DNA from: Lewinellaceae bacterium
Lineage (GTDB): Bacteria; Bacteroidota; Bacteroidia; Chitinophagales; Saprospiraceae
Length of the DNA stretch: 64,000 nt
Assembly (NCBI GenBank): GCA_016711435.1
Contig: JADJSY010000006.1
Span: 1 to 64,000, forward strand
Direction of reading: 5' to 3'
Within the stretch, counting starts at the first letter, position 1, and every line of letters begins with the position of its first letter. The notes beneath the pieces were generated by a model that was not told where the DNA came from, did no database searches, and was given only the letters and a program-made list of their open reading frames with translations. A program made the translations under genes and the position numbers. Shown in pieces: positions 45,919 to 55,351 of the stretch.

Positions 45919-48041
45919 GATCCGTTTGAAAAAGAGCGAAAAAGTGCCCGAAGGTAACTGTTGAACGGGAATTTGTATCAAACCGGCCCCATCGGTGGCA
46001 GCTTCATATTGCACGCGACCCAAGATATCCACAATCCTGACAAAACCCTTTTCCGCATTTTTCAGGTAAATTGTAGCGAATGCCGGGTTGGGATAAAGTT
46101 CAAATAAAGGATCGGCAAGTGTTGTTACGGAGGTAATATTTTCCAGCCAGCGCTGTTCAAACTCTGCCTGAAAAAGCGTGGCAATATCGGCATCATAAAT
46201 GATGAGTGTATTTTCGTCGTTTTCCGTTTCGGCTGCAAAAGTCCAATTGTGCGAACCGGTTACGAGCATGGGTTGCGAAGTAGTATTGGCGTCAACAATG
46301 CAGTATTTATGGTGCATGGTACCTGGAAAAACGTGGCGTTGCACGTCGATGCCTTGTCCTGACAGGTAATTGAATTCAGAACCGACATCTCCTGTATTTT
46401 CTATTAATCCTCGAATAGCGACATTGTCGTTGAAACGTTCCCGCAAGGCATCCGCCTGATCATCTTTTGTAAATGTCAGCAGTGCAAATACAGCTTCTTC
46501 GTCGGCGGTTTCAATGGCCTCCGTGATCCGCGCCGTCACCTGGTCCGAAGGTGAAAACCAGGATTCAACCGGTACGCCGCCGATGATAAACAGGTGCGGT
46601 GTGTTGTTCCTTTTGTCCGGCCCGAAACGCTGATTGACAGGATTAGGTTGGGCTGTTTCGCTCCCCCACATTTCTTCAAACTCGATCTCGTAAGTGCGCG
46701 CAAGTGATTGGTCCTGAATGAATAAGGTGTTATTGTAGTCGTTTTCAATATTGGTATTGGTCCAGTTCATAGAGCCGCCCATCACCCAGGCATGGGCTGT
46801 CAGATCGGCATCGATGACCAAAAATTTATTGTGCATCAGCGCATACGTATTGCCGTACACGACCGGGAAGGGCGTGGTGGGTTGAAGCGCGTAGTTTTCT
46901 GTTTCCTGAGCCGCTACATAGCGTACACGGACGCCGCGGTTGTGTGCCGCTTTCAGGCGTCGGTCAGATCGACGCGGCTGTTGTTGTACATGGCAACGTC
47001 GATGGTTTGTTGCGCCGAGTTGATCCTGGCAATGGTTTCATTCACCGCTGCGGCAGCGCTTTGTCCATCGGGGATCAGGCCGCCTGCCGCAGATTCGTCA
47101 ATGGAATGATTGAAATACACTTTAATTTGTCCGGTCGAAAGCGAACGGGTAGCGAAAGGCGTAATGGCAGAATATATTTTTACATCGTTTTGGGTAGCCT
47201 CCACTTGTATCCAGTAAATCGTGCCTGGCTGCAAGCCGGAAAAGGTATAAGAAAAACCATTGGTAATACCCGGCAAAGAAATCTCCGTCGCCGGATTGGG
47301 GGTAGTGCCATAACGGATGGTAGCGCTTGCCGGCATGTTGGTGCTCCATTCCACTCTAAAGCCATCCGTTTGGAGTTCCGATTCTGTCGGGCTTTGCAAA
47401 AAATAGAAACACGGCGCTTCCAGAAAGTCGCTTTCAAAACGCGGCAATAATTGGACGCCAAAAAAACTGGAAACAATGGCCGTCAATTGCACCGGAACCG
47501 CCGGAATATAACTACCTAGCAAGGGATGATCGCTGCGCAGGTATACCTCCGCGCTATTGCCATCGGGATCGGAAAGTATGTAGGTGCCGCTGTTGTTAAA
47601 ATTTCCACCTGCATTGGCAAAAGTGACACAATTAAGTTGAATCAATTGCCCTTCCAGATCATCATTCAAATCAAGTATGGAGATGACGTGTGGCGCCGGA
47701 ACAACATTTCCCGATGAAATCACCGAATAGGAAAGGATCGGCGTAATTTCCAGCAAACCCTGAAAAACCGTCGTCGGACCCGTTACTTCGATACTATCGC
47801 CAATGGTAACTGCCGATTCAAACCCCGGCTGCGAACCGTTGCCCGGATAGGCTGCAATACCCGCCGTACCGTCTTGCAGATAACGAATTCTTCCCAGTTC
47901 AGGCCCGTTTGTGACAATGCCGCGCACCGTGACGACCGTACCGGACGGCAAGGCACGGGCAGCTGCGATGTCAATAACCTGGGCTAAAAGAGAGGAATGG
48001 TAATACAGGGTAAAAGCGATGAGTAAAAAAGTTCGGATCAT
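45919..48041 (-). pseudogene. Secreted phospholipase D-like protein with OB-fold, Fn3-like and T9SS type A domains, one frameshift
   Basis: About 708 residues after correcting one missing base in a C-run near 46961. Signal peptide MIRTFLLIAFTLYYHSSLLAQ, a DUF5689/OB-fold-like domain (LPSGTVVTVRGIVTNGPELG), an Fn3/purple-acid-phosphatase-like domain (SATIRYGTTPNP, FSGLQPGTIYWIQVEAT), then two PLD half-sites: HNKFLVIDAD with GGSMNWTN, and HHKYCIVDAN with TGSHNWTF. A type A sorting domain starts LFELYPNPAFATIYL but lacks its last strand or so and reads through KR-I into TrmN6. PLD folds hydrolyse phosphodiesters (lipid or nucleic acid). It lies downstream of the subtilase on the same strand. Confidence 0.8.
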
Positions 48042-48049
48042 TTAAAGTA

Positions 48050-48084
48050 GTTATCCGTTATTAGTTATTGGTTATCAGTGTTGA
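48050..48084 (+). repeat. Dispersed promoter-bearing repeat, copy 3 (truncated)
   Basis: The first 35 bp of the repeat only (to GTGTTGA), in the 43 bp gap between the subtilase and PLD genes. It ends exactly at the subtilase stop codon and lacks the promoter half. Confidence 0.85.
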
Positions 48085-49728
48085 CTACCAGCTTGCTACA
48101 GCTATTTGCAAAACTTCATTTCCAGACGTCATTACCACAGAGTAATGACCTGGTGGCACATTTTCCAAATTCTGAAACAACAAAGTAGAAATTTCATGTC
48201 GGGATAAAACCGGCTGAGTAATCTCTAATTGATTACCCAAAATATCTCGGAGGGCGAAGGTAGCGTCGAAAGGCACTTTGCGATCCGGTAAAAGAATACG
48301 GAGTTCACCTTTTGTCCGGTTAAATGCGAAAATATAGCGGCTGTTGACATAAGCAGCCAGTTGAAACCAGGCAGCCGTCATATCCGGCATGCCGTATCCG
48401 CGCGCATTATCGGGGCGTTCCGCCTGATCGGCGGAGGCAAATACAGCGTCGAGGATTTCTGCGGCTGTTTTTTCAGGAAAAGCGCTCCAGAGGGAAGCGA
48501 TACTTCCTACCAGCATGGGAGCGGCTACCGAAGTGCCGCTCGATACGCCCAATTGGGTGCCGGTATTCCCGGCTGTCACCACTTCTTCTCCCGGCGCTAC
48601 CAGGTCTGGTTTGATCCGTCCGTCGGGGGTAGGGCCGACAGAACTGAACGCGGCCCTGCGCGCATTGTGTTGTACTGCGCCGACGGCAATCAATCCAGGC
48701 GCATCTGCCGGAACGCCGATAAAACGCCAGGATTCGTCACCTTCATTGCCCGCACTATTGCATACGATCATGCCTTTCGTTGCTGCAATGGCTGCTCCCC
48801 GGGAGCCGATCGCCGTGCGGCCATCCAATTCCTTATATTTGTGACTCAGGGATGTATCATTAAAAACGGTATAACCCAGCGAGGCATTGATGATGTCCAC
48901 GCCGGCGCTATCCGCCCACTCCGCTCCTGCGATCCAGTTGGTTTCTTCCACCGGGTATTCCCCGCCGGTATCTTCCGTTTTCAACAAAAAATAGGTCGCT
49001 TCCGGGGCTGTCCCCACAAAATAACCGGGCAAATACGCGCCCATCACGGAAAGCACCGAGGTGCCGTGTTGAGCAGCCTCGTACACTGCTCCGTCGTGTT
49101 CCACAAAATCATGCGCTGAAAAAAGGCGATTGTGGTAGGCCAGGCTATCGAAAAAAGGCAGGGTATCCACATTGGTAAATCCGCCGTCCATTACGGCCAC
49201 ATAAATGCCTTCCCCTTTGTGACCGGCCATGTGCAAAACCGGTACTCCCAGCAGGTTGTTTTGCAGCGCAGCATACCCCCAGTAGGTGCCGCCTCCTTCT
49301 ACCTGAGGCATTAAAGTCAGCGGTGTGCGCTTTTTTTCGGGTCGGTTTGTCGGGTTGCGGAATTTCAGGTGCGGCCCGAGGTACCGAACACTTTTGACGA
49401 AGGGCAGTTTGACCAGCGCGGCCGCACGGGCAGAGTCGCTGATAACGGCTGCCGCATTCAGCCAGCGGGAGACGGAATGTATTTGTGTAACACTGTATTT
49501 CAGCGCCGTCAGATAATCCGGTGTAGGCGGCAGGTCATTATCCACGATTGCTATGCCGGCGCGGGCGCGGCGTTCGAGGGCGCGGGCAGAGAGAAACTCG
49601 GCAGGGCGGCAAGTGCAGTAAGGCGTATTATTTTTATCGGTGAATTCGACCCAGTATTTGTAGAGTTTTGGATTTTGGGCAGACAGAAACAATGGAAATA
49701 TCGTCAAAAAGAGGGTGAGTCTTATCAT
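48085..49728 (-). CDS. Secreted S8 family serine peptidase (subtilase)
   Basis: 547 residues from ATG 49728 (MIRLTLFLTIFPLFLSAQNP), a signal peptide. After a propeptide-like region (YWVEFTDKNNTPYCTC, RRARAGIAIVDNDLPPTPDY) come the catalytic triad motifs: Asp in VAVMDGGF, His in AAQHGTSVLSVMGAY, Ser in SSGTSVAAPMLVGS, and the oxyanion Asn in VCNSAGNEGD. The C-terminus (FALRDILGNQLEITQPVLSR, VPPGHYSVVMTSGN) is a short T9SS type A-like sorting domain. It probably acts at or outside the cell surface. It precedes the PLD gene (43 bp). Confidence 0.93.
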   Translation of the reverse strand: MIRLTLFLTIFPLFLSAQNPKLYKYWVEFTDKNNTPYCTCRPAEFLSARALERRARAGIAIVDNDLPPTPDYLTALKYSVTQIHSVSRWLNAAAVISDSARAAALVKLPFVKSVRYLGPHLKFRNPTNRPEKKRTPLTLMPQVEGGGTYWGYAALQNNLLGVPVLHMAGHKGEGIYVAVMDGGFTNVDTLPFFDSLAYHNRLFSAHDFVEHDGAVYEAAQHGTSVLSVMGAYLPGYFVGTAPEATYFLLKTEDTGGEYPVEETNWIAGAEWADSAGVDIINASLGYTVFNDTSLSHKYKELDGRTAIGSRGAAIAATKGMIVCNSAGNEGDESWRFIGVPADAPGLIAVGAVQHNARRAAFSSVGPTPDGRIKPDLVAPGEEVVTAGNTGTQLGVSSGTSVAAPMLVGSIASLWSAFPEKTAAEILDAVFASADQAERPDNARGYGMPDMTAAWFQLAAYVNSRYIFAFNRTKGELRILLPDRKVPFDATFALRDILGNQLEITQPVLSRHEISTLLFQNLENVPPGHYSVVMTSGNEVLQIAVASW

Positions 49729-49814
49729 GCTATAGGTAGAATTTTTGCACAAAGAACGTTTAAAGTCAGGTTTTTGAGTGATTTGAAAAATTCGGATGAC
49801 TCATGTTTCCGGTA

Positions 49815-49965
49815 TAGCCTCAGCGCGGCGGTAATATTTGTAGCCCGTAGCAAAACAAGAAAAGCGAGGTGCAGCGCACCGGCAATATTATATTACCGGT
49901 GCGCTGCACCTCTAAACATATCATCGCCAAATATCTCTACAAATATTACCGCCGCGCTGCGGCTA
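49815..49965. repeat. Double nested inverted repeat between leftward genes
   Basis: Outer arms 49815-49843 and 49937-49965 (29 bp, one mismatch; GCGGCGGTAATATTTGTAG) enclose a second hairpin, 49866-49887 with 49891-49912 (22 bp, one mismatch, 3 nt loop; GAGGTGCAGCGCACCGG). It lies upstream of the subtilase and downstream of the barrel gene. REP-like architecture. Confidence 0.85.
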
Positions 49966-50056
49966 TCCAATCCAGGGAACGAATAATTTGGCTAGTTTCA
50001 TTAAAAATTTGAAATGAATACGTTTGCCCCTTTTCTTGCCCTTTGCACTTTGCCTT

Positions 50057-50800
50057 TTATCTTCTTGCAAGCGGCCTTCTCACCGCCGCTTTCTTTTTCG
50101 ACGGCGAATCGCCCAGATCAATCATAATGCCTGTGCTTAATGCAATGCCACGGTTCTTGATTTGTTCATTTACAATCGGGAAATTGTACAATTCCGTCAA
50201 ACCCTGCGTGTAGCGGGCATCGGCAAACCATTTGCCGCCGTTGAAATTGACCTGAAGTCCCAAACCGCCCACCGCAGCGACTTCAAAACGGTTGTAATCC
50301 AGGTTATCGAAGTTCAGGTCGGTGCGAATGGGATCAAACTCAAATAAAAAGCGTGTGCGGGTGATGAGTTTACCACTCATAGCATACCCTACAGATGGCC
50401 CGAGTACGGCATATCCCTGTACAATATCATTGCCGATTTTGACTTTAGCCAGCAGCGGAAGTTCCAGGTAATTGGTCCGAATAACAGCCTCCACACCAGC
50501 CGGAATATCAATTTTGCCGACAGGAATATCGATGCTTTCACTGAATCGAAATCCTTTTTGAACCCAGTTCAATTCAGGTTGAACGGCGAAATATTTGCCA
50601 AAACTGATTTCTGCCACCGCGCCGGCCACGGCTCCGGTTGCGTACTTAAAATCAGGCGTGAGGTCGCTCAAGGCTTCTGTGGTATGTACATTCCCAAAGT
50701 TGGCGCCTGCTTTCAGGCCGATAGCCACTTGAGCAAAAATAAAAGTGTTTCCAAAAAGGGTAATCAGGGCCGCGAACAGTATTTGCTTTGTGGTTTTCAT
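50057..50800 (-). CDS. Outer-membrane beta-barrel protein (PorT-like)
   Basis: 247 residues with a signal peptide (MKTTKQILFAALITLFGNTF, ending FAQ). It has the alternating strand pattern of 8-stranded OMP_b-brl_2/PorT-like barrels: AIGLKAGANFGNVH, GKYFAVQPELNWVQKGF, NYLELPLLAKVKI, YAVLGPSVGYAMSG, VGGLGLQVNFNGGKW, ADARYTQGL. The C-terminus carries a basic tail (KKKAAVRRPLARR) unlike a normal barrel end, perhaps periplasmic. General porin or structural role; T9SS PorT identity is not supported specifically. Divergent from gyrA. Confidence 0.78.
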   Translation of the reverse strand: MKTTKQILFAALITLFGNTFIFAQVAIGLKAGANFGNVHTTEALSDLTPDFKYATGAVAGAVAEISFGKYFAVQPELNWVQKGFRFSESIDIPVGKIDIPAGVEAVIRTNYLELPLLAKVKIGNDIVQGYAVLGPSVGYAMSGKLITRTRFLFEFDPIRTDLNFDNLDYNRFEVAAVGGLGLQVNFNGGKWFADARYTQGLTELYNFPIVNEQIKNRGIALSTGIMIDLGDSPSKKKAAVRRPLARR

Positions 50801-51125
50801 ATTTGTTAATATAATTTAAATGGTTGATTATCAGTAATTTAAACTGATGGGACAAATGTGCGGCCCTCCGCTTGTTAAGTGGCGTTATGTCTGTGTTAGG
50901 GTTGAGATAAAGTTTAAAAGAAAGCGGGCAAGAGCAGTTAAAAACGGTTAATTTTTGTACCTTCGCGCGCATTTTAAACCCTAACCCCGATTTACATGAT
51001 TTACGTGATGAGCCTGATTGCTTTGCATGATTTTCAGAGCATTGCAGGCAGAGCATTTTTAAAAATCATTTGATACAGATAAACGATTCAGTCCAAATAC
51101 AAAAATCCACTGTTAAGAGAAGCGT
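50801..51125. other. Divergent intergenic region upstream of gyrA
   Basis: 325 bp with no gene. TACCTTCG at 50958-50965 resembles a -7 box (TAnnTTTG, one mismatch), which would give gyrA a leader of about 150 nt. No strong hairpin or repeat family member is present. Confidence 0.45.
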
Positions 51126-53645
51126 ATGCAAGATTCGAGGATTATTTCCATTAACATTGAAGATGAACTCAAAACAGCGTACATCGACTATTCGATGTCC
51201 GTTATTGTCAGCCGCGCCCTGCCGGACGTGCGCGACGGCCTCAAACCGGTACACCGCCGGGTTTTGTACGGCATGCTCGATCTGGGCCTGTCTTACAACA
51301 AACCTTATAAAAAATCTGCCCGTATCGTCGGTGAAGTACTTGGTAAGTACCACCCGCACGGCGACACATCCGTGTATGACGCCATGGTGCGGATGGCACA
51401 GGAATGGAGCCTTCGTTATCCTTTAGTCGACGGACAAGGTAACTTCGGTAGTATGGATGGCGATTCTCCGGCGGCCATGCGTTACACAGAAGCGCGTTTG
51501 CGCAGGATTTCTGAAGAAATTGTGGGGGACATCGACAAGGATACCGTTGATTTTCAACTCAACTTCGATGACTCGTTGCAAGAGCCAACCGTCATGCCCT
51601 CCAAAATCCCCAATCTGCTGATAAATGGCGCTTCGGGTATTGCCGTCGGCATGGCTACCAATATGCTTCCTCATAACCTCAGCGAAGTGTGCGCCGCCAT
51701 TATTGCAGCGGTAGACAACCCTGAAATCACGGTAGAAGAATTGATGGAATATGTAAAAGCGCCCGATTTTCCAACCGGGGGTATCATATTTGGCCTGTCG
51801 GGTATAAAAGAAGGTTTCCGCACGGGTCGCGGTCGCTGCGTGGTACGCGCCAAAACGGAGATTGAAACGGACGACAAAGGACGCGAAACCATTATTGTCC
51901 ATGAAATACCCTACCAGATTAACAAAGCCGTTTTGATTACCAAAATTGCGGAATTGGTTAATGAAAAAAGGGTACTCGGCATCAGCGATGTGCGCGACGA
52001 ATCGAACCGCGAAGGTGTACGGATCGTGATCGAAATCAAACGCGACGCCGCAGCCAATGTGATCCTGAGCCAGTTGTTCAAACTGACGCCGCTGCAAACT
52101 AGCTACGGTATTAATAATATTGCCTTAGTCAACGGTCGCCCGCGTATCCTCAACCTGAAAGACCTCATCGATGAATTTGTAAAATTCCGCATCGAGGTTG
52201 TGGTACGCCGCACGCGTTTCGAGTTAAAAAAAGCCGAAGAGCGCGCCCATATCCTGGAAGGATTGCTGATCGCACTGGATCACCTGGATGAAGTCATCAA
52301 ACTTATCCGCGCCTCTAAAGACGCGGAAGAAGCGCGCGAAGGCCTGATGAATAAATTTGGCTTGTCGGAATTACAGTCGAAAGCCATACTTGCTATGCGC
52401 CTGCAGCAGCTCACGGGCCTGGAGCGCGACAAGGTGAAACTCGAATATGAAGAGTTGATGAAAAAAATTAACGAGTTGAGAGCCATTCTCGCCGATGAAG
52501 GTTTGCAACGCGGTATCGTCAAGTCGGAAACCAATGAAATCAATGACCGTTTCGGTGACAAACGGATGACCAGCATTGAAGTCAATGAGGCGGATATCAG
52601 TATTGAAGACCTCATTGAAAACGAAGAAGTGGTGATTACCATCAGCCACGCCGGTTATATCAAACGCACCCCCATCAGCGAATACCGGGCACAGGGCCGC
52701 GGCGGTCGCGGCGCACAGGGCGTTCGCACCCGCGATGAAGACTTTGTGGAGCACATGTTTACCGCCACCAACCACAACAGCCTGCTGCTGTTTACGGAAA
52801 GCGGACGTTGTTTCTGGTTGAAAGTGTACGAAATTCCGGAAGGCGCCAAAGCCACAGCGGGCCGTGTGATCCAGAACCTGCTGAACATCCCGAAAGAAGA
52901 TAAGGTACGCGCCTATATTATTGTAAAGAACTTACAGGATGAGGAGTTTATCAATAATAACTACATCATGTTCTGCACACGTCGCGGACAGATTAAAAAA
53001 ACCTTGCTCGAAGAATATTCGCGTCCGCGTCAGGGCGGTATCAATGCGATCGGTATCAATGATGGCGACGCGCTGATAGAAGCCAAACTGACCAACGGCA
53101 AAAACGAAATCATCCTGGCCATCAAAAGCGGCAAGGCCATTCGTTTCAATGAAGAAGATGTGCGTTCGATGGGCCGTACGGCAGCCGGCGTGCGCGGCAT
53201 CCGGGTCGATGACGACGGTGGCGATGCCGTGGTAGGTATGGTTTGTGTAGATCCGGCCGATACTACAACCAGTATATTGGTTGTATCGGAAAAAGGTATG
53301 GGCAAACGTTCGGCACTCGACGAATACCGCACCCAGAGCAGGGGCGGCAAAGGGGTAAAAACCATCAACGTTACCGCTAAAACCGGGCATTTGGTGGCCA
53401 TTAAAACGGTCACAGACAACAACGACCTGATGATTACCACGACTTCCGGCATCACGATTCGCACCTCGACGGACGAACTCCGGGTGATGGGCCGCGCCAC
53501 ACAAGGCGTGAAATTGATTCGTTTAGAAGAAAGTGATAATATTGCGGATGTAACCGTGGTCACTTCGGCAGAAGAAGAAATTTTAATGCCCGGCATCGAA
53601 ACGACTGAAGGTGATACTACAACGCCTGCCGAAGGAGAAGAATAA
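51126..53645 (+). CDS. gyrA: DNA gyrase subunit A
   Basis: 839 residues, complete. The N-terminus MQDSRIISINIEDELKTAYIDYSMSVIVS and the catalytic Tyr120 in AAMRYTEARL (E. coli Tyr122) mark a type IIA topoisomerase A subunit; the GyrA-box QGRGGRG in the C-terminal pinwheel (YRAQGRGGRGAQGVR) separates it from ParC. With GyrB it introduces negative supercoils. In the quinolone-binding region HPHGDTSVYDAM, Thr81 stands at the position of E. coli Ser83 and Asp85 at Asp87. The acidic tail (EEEILMPGIETTEGDTT) is common. It is monocistronic, with a 193 bp gap to the next gene. Confidence 0.97.
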   Translation: MQDSRIISINIEDELKTAYIDYSMSVIVSRALPDVRDGLKPVHRRVLYGMLDLGLSYNKPYKKSARIVGEVLGKYHPHGDTSVYDAMVRMAQEWSLRYPLVDGQGNFGSMDGDSPAAMRYTEARLRRISEEIVGDIDKDTVDFQLNFDDSLQEPTVMPSKIPNLLINGASGIAVGMATNMLPHNLSEVCAAIIAAVDNPEITVEELMEYVKAPDFPTGGIIFGLSGIKEGFRTGRGRCVVRAKTEIETDDKGRETIIVHEIPYQINKAVLITKIAELVNEKRVLGISDVRDESNREGVRIVIEIKRDAAANVILSQLFKLTPLQTSYGINNIALVNGRPRILNLKDLIDEFVKFRIEVVVRRTRFELKKAEERAHILEGLLIALDHLDEVIKLIRASKDAEEAREGLMNKFGLSELQSKAILAMRLQQLTGLERDKVKLEYEELMKKINELRAILADEGLQRGIVKSETNEINDRFGDKRMTSIEVNEADISIEDLIENEEVVITISHAGYIKRTPISEYRAQGRGGRGAQGVRTRDEDFVEHMFTATNHNSLLLFTESGRCFWLKVYEIPEGAKATAGRVIQNLLNIPKEDKVRAYIIVKNLQDEEFINNNYIMFCTRRGQIKKTLLEEYSRPRQGGINAIGINDGDALIEAKLTNGKNEIILAIKSGKAIRFNEEDVRSMGRTAAGVRGIRVDDDGGDAVVGMVCVDPADTTTSILVVSEKGMGKRSALDEYRTQSRGGKGVKTINVTAKTGHLVAIKTVTDNNDLMITTTSGITIRTSTDELRVMGRATQGVKLIRLEESDNIADVTVVTSAEEEILMPGIETTEGDTTTPAEGEE

Positions 53646-53838
53646 ACGTAAAAGGATAAAATTGCAAAAGGTAATGAAACCTTTAAGTCACTAAATTTTC
53701 TGTAACTCATTGACAACCATTGCCTTTTGCTCTTTGTTATTTTGCCCTTTGCCAGCATTAACCAAGCATTAGAAATCTTTTAAGGAAAATTGCGTCTTGA
53801 ATGTGATTTTCAAAACAATCATAACTTTTGAGCATAAC

Positions 53839-55161
53839 ATGAAAAAAGTTCTTTTCGCCCTTGCGGGCTTCTTATTGGTAACATTTGCTGCCCAGGCGCA
53901 GGAAGATGGCGCCAAATTGGCAAAACAAGCCGGTAAAGCACTGGCAGCCTACAACCAGGATCCTACCAACAACAAAGCCAAACTCGCGGAAGCCATTCAA
54001 AAAATCGAAGAAGCAATGCAAACACCTGAAGCACAGGCACTTGCATCTGCCTGGCTTACAAAAGGGGATGTGTACAATCGCCGCCTCGACAGCGACCTGA
54101 CCGCCCGGGTACTGAACCCGGCTGCGCCATTTACCGGCGATAACGACGCGCTGCTTGCTTTTGAAGCATACAGAAAGGCTTATGAAAACCCGACTGCCAA
54201 AAAATACGAAAAATCGGATGCCCTGAAAGGTATTCAGACCGTACAGGCTTCCCTGATCAATATCGGCGGTTCCAAATATGAGAACAAGGAATACGAAAAA
54301 GCCTATTTTTCTTATGAGGCTTCCTTGCAGGCACACAAAGTCCTAGCCGAAACCAAACAACAAAGCGTTTTTGACGATCCTGCCATTTACAACGACCAGA
54401 TGTACTTTACTGCGGTGATTGCCGCTATGGCCAGCCGTTGCAAAGACGCGATCCCATACCTCGAAGCATTAGCCAAATTAGACTCTGCCAAGGCGTTTGA
54501 ACCTTTGTACAACTGCAAAATAGATGCAGGCGATGAAGCAGGCGCTGAAAAAATCCTGACGGAAGGTCGTAAAAAGTTCCCGGAAGATTCCGGCCTGCTG
54601 TTTGCCGAAATCAATGCTTACCTGAAAAAAGGCAAACTCAATGAGCTGACTGACCGCCTGAAACAGGCGATCAAGCAGGAACCCAATAATGTGGGCCTCT
54701 ACGTAACCCTGGGCAACGTGTATGATAACCTCTATCAGACCATGACGAAAGAGAAAAACGATGCCAAAGCAACGGAATATTTCAACGAGGCTAAAAACTA
54801 CTACGAGCAAGCCACCGCTAAAGATCCAGCAAACGTGGATGCCGTATATTCCATCGGTGCACTGTACTACAACAAAGCGGCCCTCCGCACCCAGGAGATG
54901 AACGCTCTGCCGGAAGATTTTTCTTCAGCAGGTCTGAAAAAACTGAAAGTACTGCGTGATGAAGTAATGGCGCTGTTCGATCAATCCCTGCCGTTTTTCC
55001 AGAAAGCGGAAGGAATCAACCCGAACGACATCAATACTTTGATCGCTTTGAATGAAATCTATGCGCGCAAAGAAGAAGAAACGTTGTCGGCTGAATTCAA
55101 AAAACGCCTGGAACTTGTGAAAGGCGGAGGCAAAAACGCTGCTTCTTACTTTAAAAACTAG
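53839..55161 (+). CDS. Periplasmic TPR protein
   Basis: 440 residues from ATG 53839 (MKKVLFALAGFLLVTFAAQA), a signal peptide; the frame is open 14 codons upstream. TPR-like helical pairs run through the protein: KAGKALAAYNQDPTNNKAKL, WLTKGDVYNRRL, GGSKYENKEYEKAYFSYEAS, VGLYVTLGNVYDNLY, FNEAKNYYEQATAKDPANVD and FFQKAEGINPNDINTLIALN. Such proteins act as scaffolds for envelope complexes. The partner is unknown. Its stop codon's last base is the first base of promoter-bearing repeat copy 4. Confidence 0.82.
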   Translation: MKKVLFALAGFLLVTFAAQAQEDGAKLAKQAGKALAAYNQDPTNNKAKLAEAIQKIEEAMQTPEAQALASAWLTKGDVYNRRLDSDLTARVLNPAAPFTGDNDALLAFEAYRKAYENPTAKKYEKSDALKGIQTVQASLINIGGSKYENKEYEKAYFSYEASLQAHKVLAETKQQSVFDDPAIYNDQMYFTAVIAAMASRCKDAIPYLEALAKLDSAKAFEPLYNCKIDAGDEAGAEKILTEGRKKFPEDSGLLFAEINAYLKKGKLNELTDRLKQAIKQEPNNVGLYVTLGNVYDNLYQTMTKEKNDAKATEYFNEAKNYYEQATAKDPANVDAVYSIGALYYNKAALRTQEMNALPEDFSSAGLKKLKVLRDEVMALFDQSLPFFQKAEGINPNDINTLIALNEIYARKEEETLSAEFKKRLELVKGGGKNAASYFKN

Positions 55162-55239
55162 TTATCCGTTATTAGTTATTGGTTATCTGTGTTGATAATC
55201 AAGCATTTGCAAAGAATTTAGTCTAAAATAATTTTGCAC
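55161..55239 (+). repeat. Dispersed promoter-bearing repeat, copy 4 (full length)
   Basis: The full 79 bp repeat, matching copy 1 with few changes. It begins on the G of the TPR gene's stop codon. See the promoter entry for the TTTG/TAATTTTG boxes it carries. Confidence 0.88.
55206..55236 (+). promoter_or_regulatory. Consensus Bacteroidota promoter inside repeat copy 4
   Basis: TTTG (55206-55209), exactly 19 nt, TAATTTTG (55229-55236): both boxes match the phylum's housekeeping sigma consensus with ideal spacing. It points at the GT2 gene at 55352 and would start transcripts near 55243, giving a leader of about 110 nt that includes the hairpin at 55248-55285. Confidence 0.65.
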
Positions 55240-55247
55240 TTCTACTT

Positions 55248-55285
55248 AACATGAGCCATCCCGATCTTCGGCGGTGGCTCATGTT
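55248..55285 (+). promoter_or_regulatory. Perfect 11 bp hairpin in the GT2 leader
   Basis: AACATGAGCCA (55248-55258) pairs exactly with TGGCTCATGTT (55275-55285) across a 16 nt loop. No T-run follows, so either a leader structure for the GT2 gene or a weak terminator for the TPR gene. Confidence 0.5.
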
Positions 55286-55351
55286 ATTATGATAAACTCC
55301 GGTTAATCCGTTTCATTTGTGCGCTGAACTTCGCATAAATCCGCATTATAG

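Noticed and set aside
50057..50800. Specific identity as T9SS component PorT
   Set aside because: Only the general barrel family is supported; no PorT-specific motif could be identified, and no other por/gld genes are adjacent.
51423..53758. Long reverse frames within gyrA
   Set aside because: Antisense shadows of a highly conserved gene; the + frame is unambiguous.
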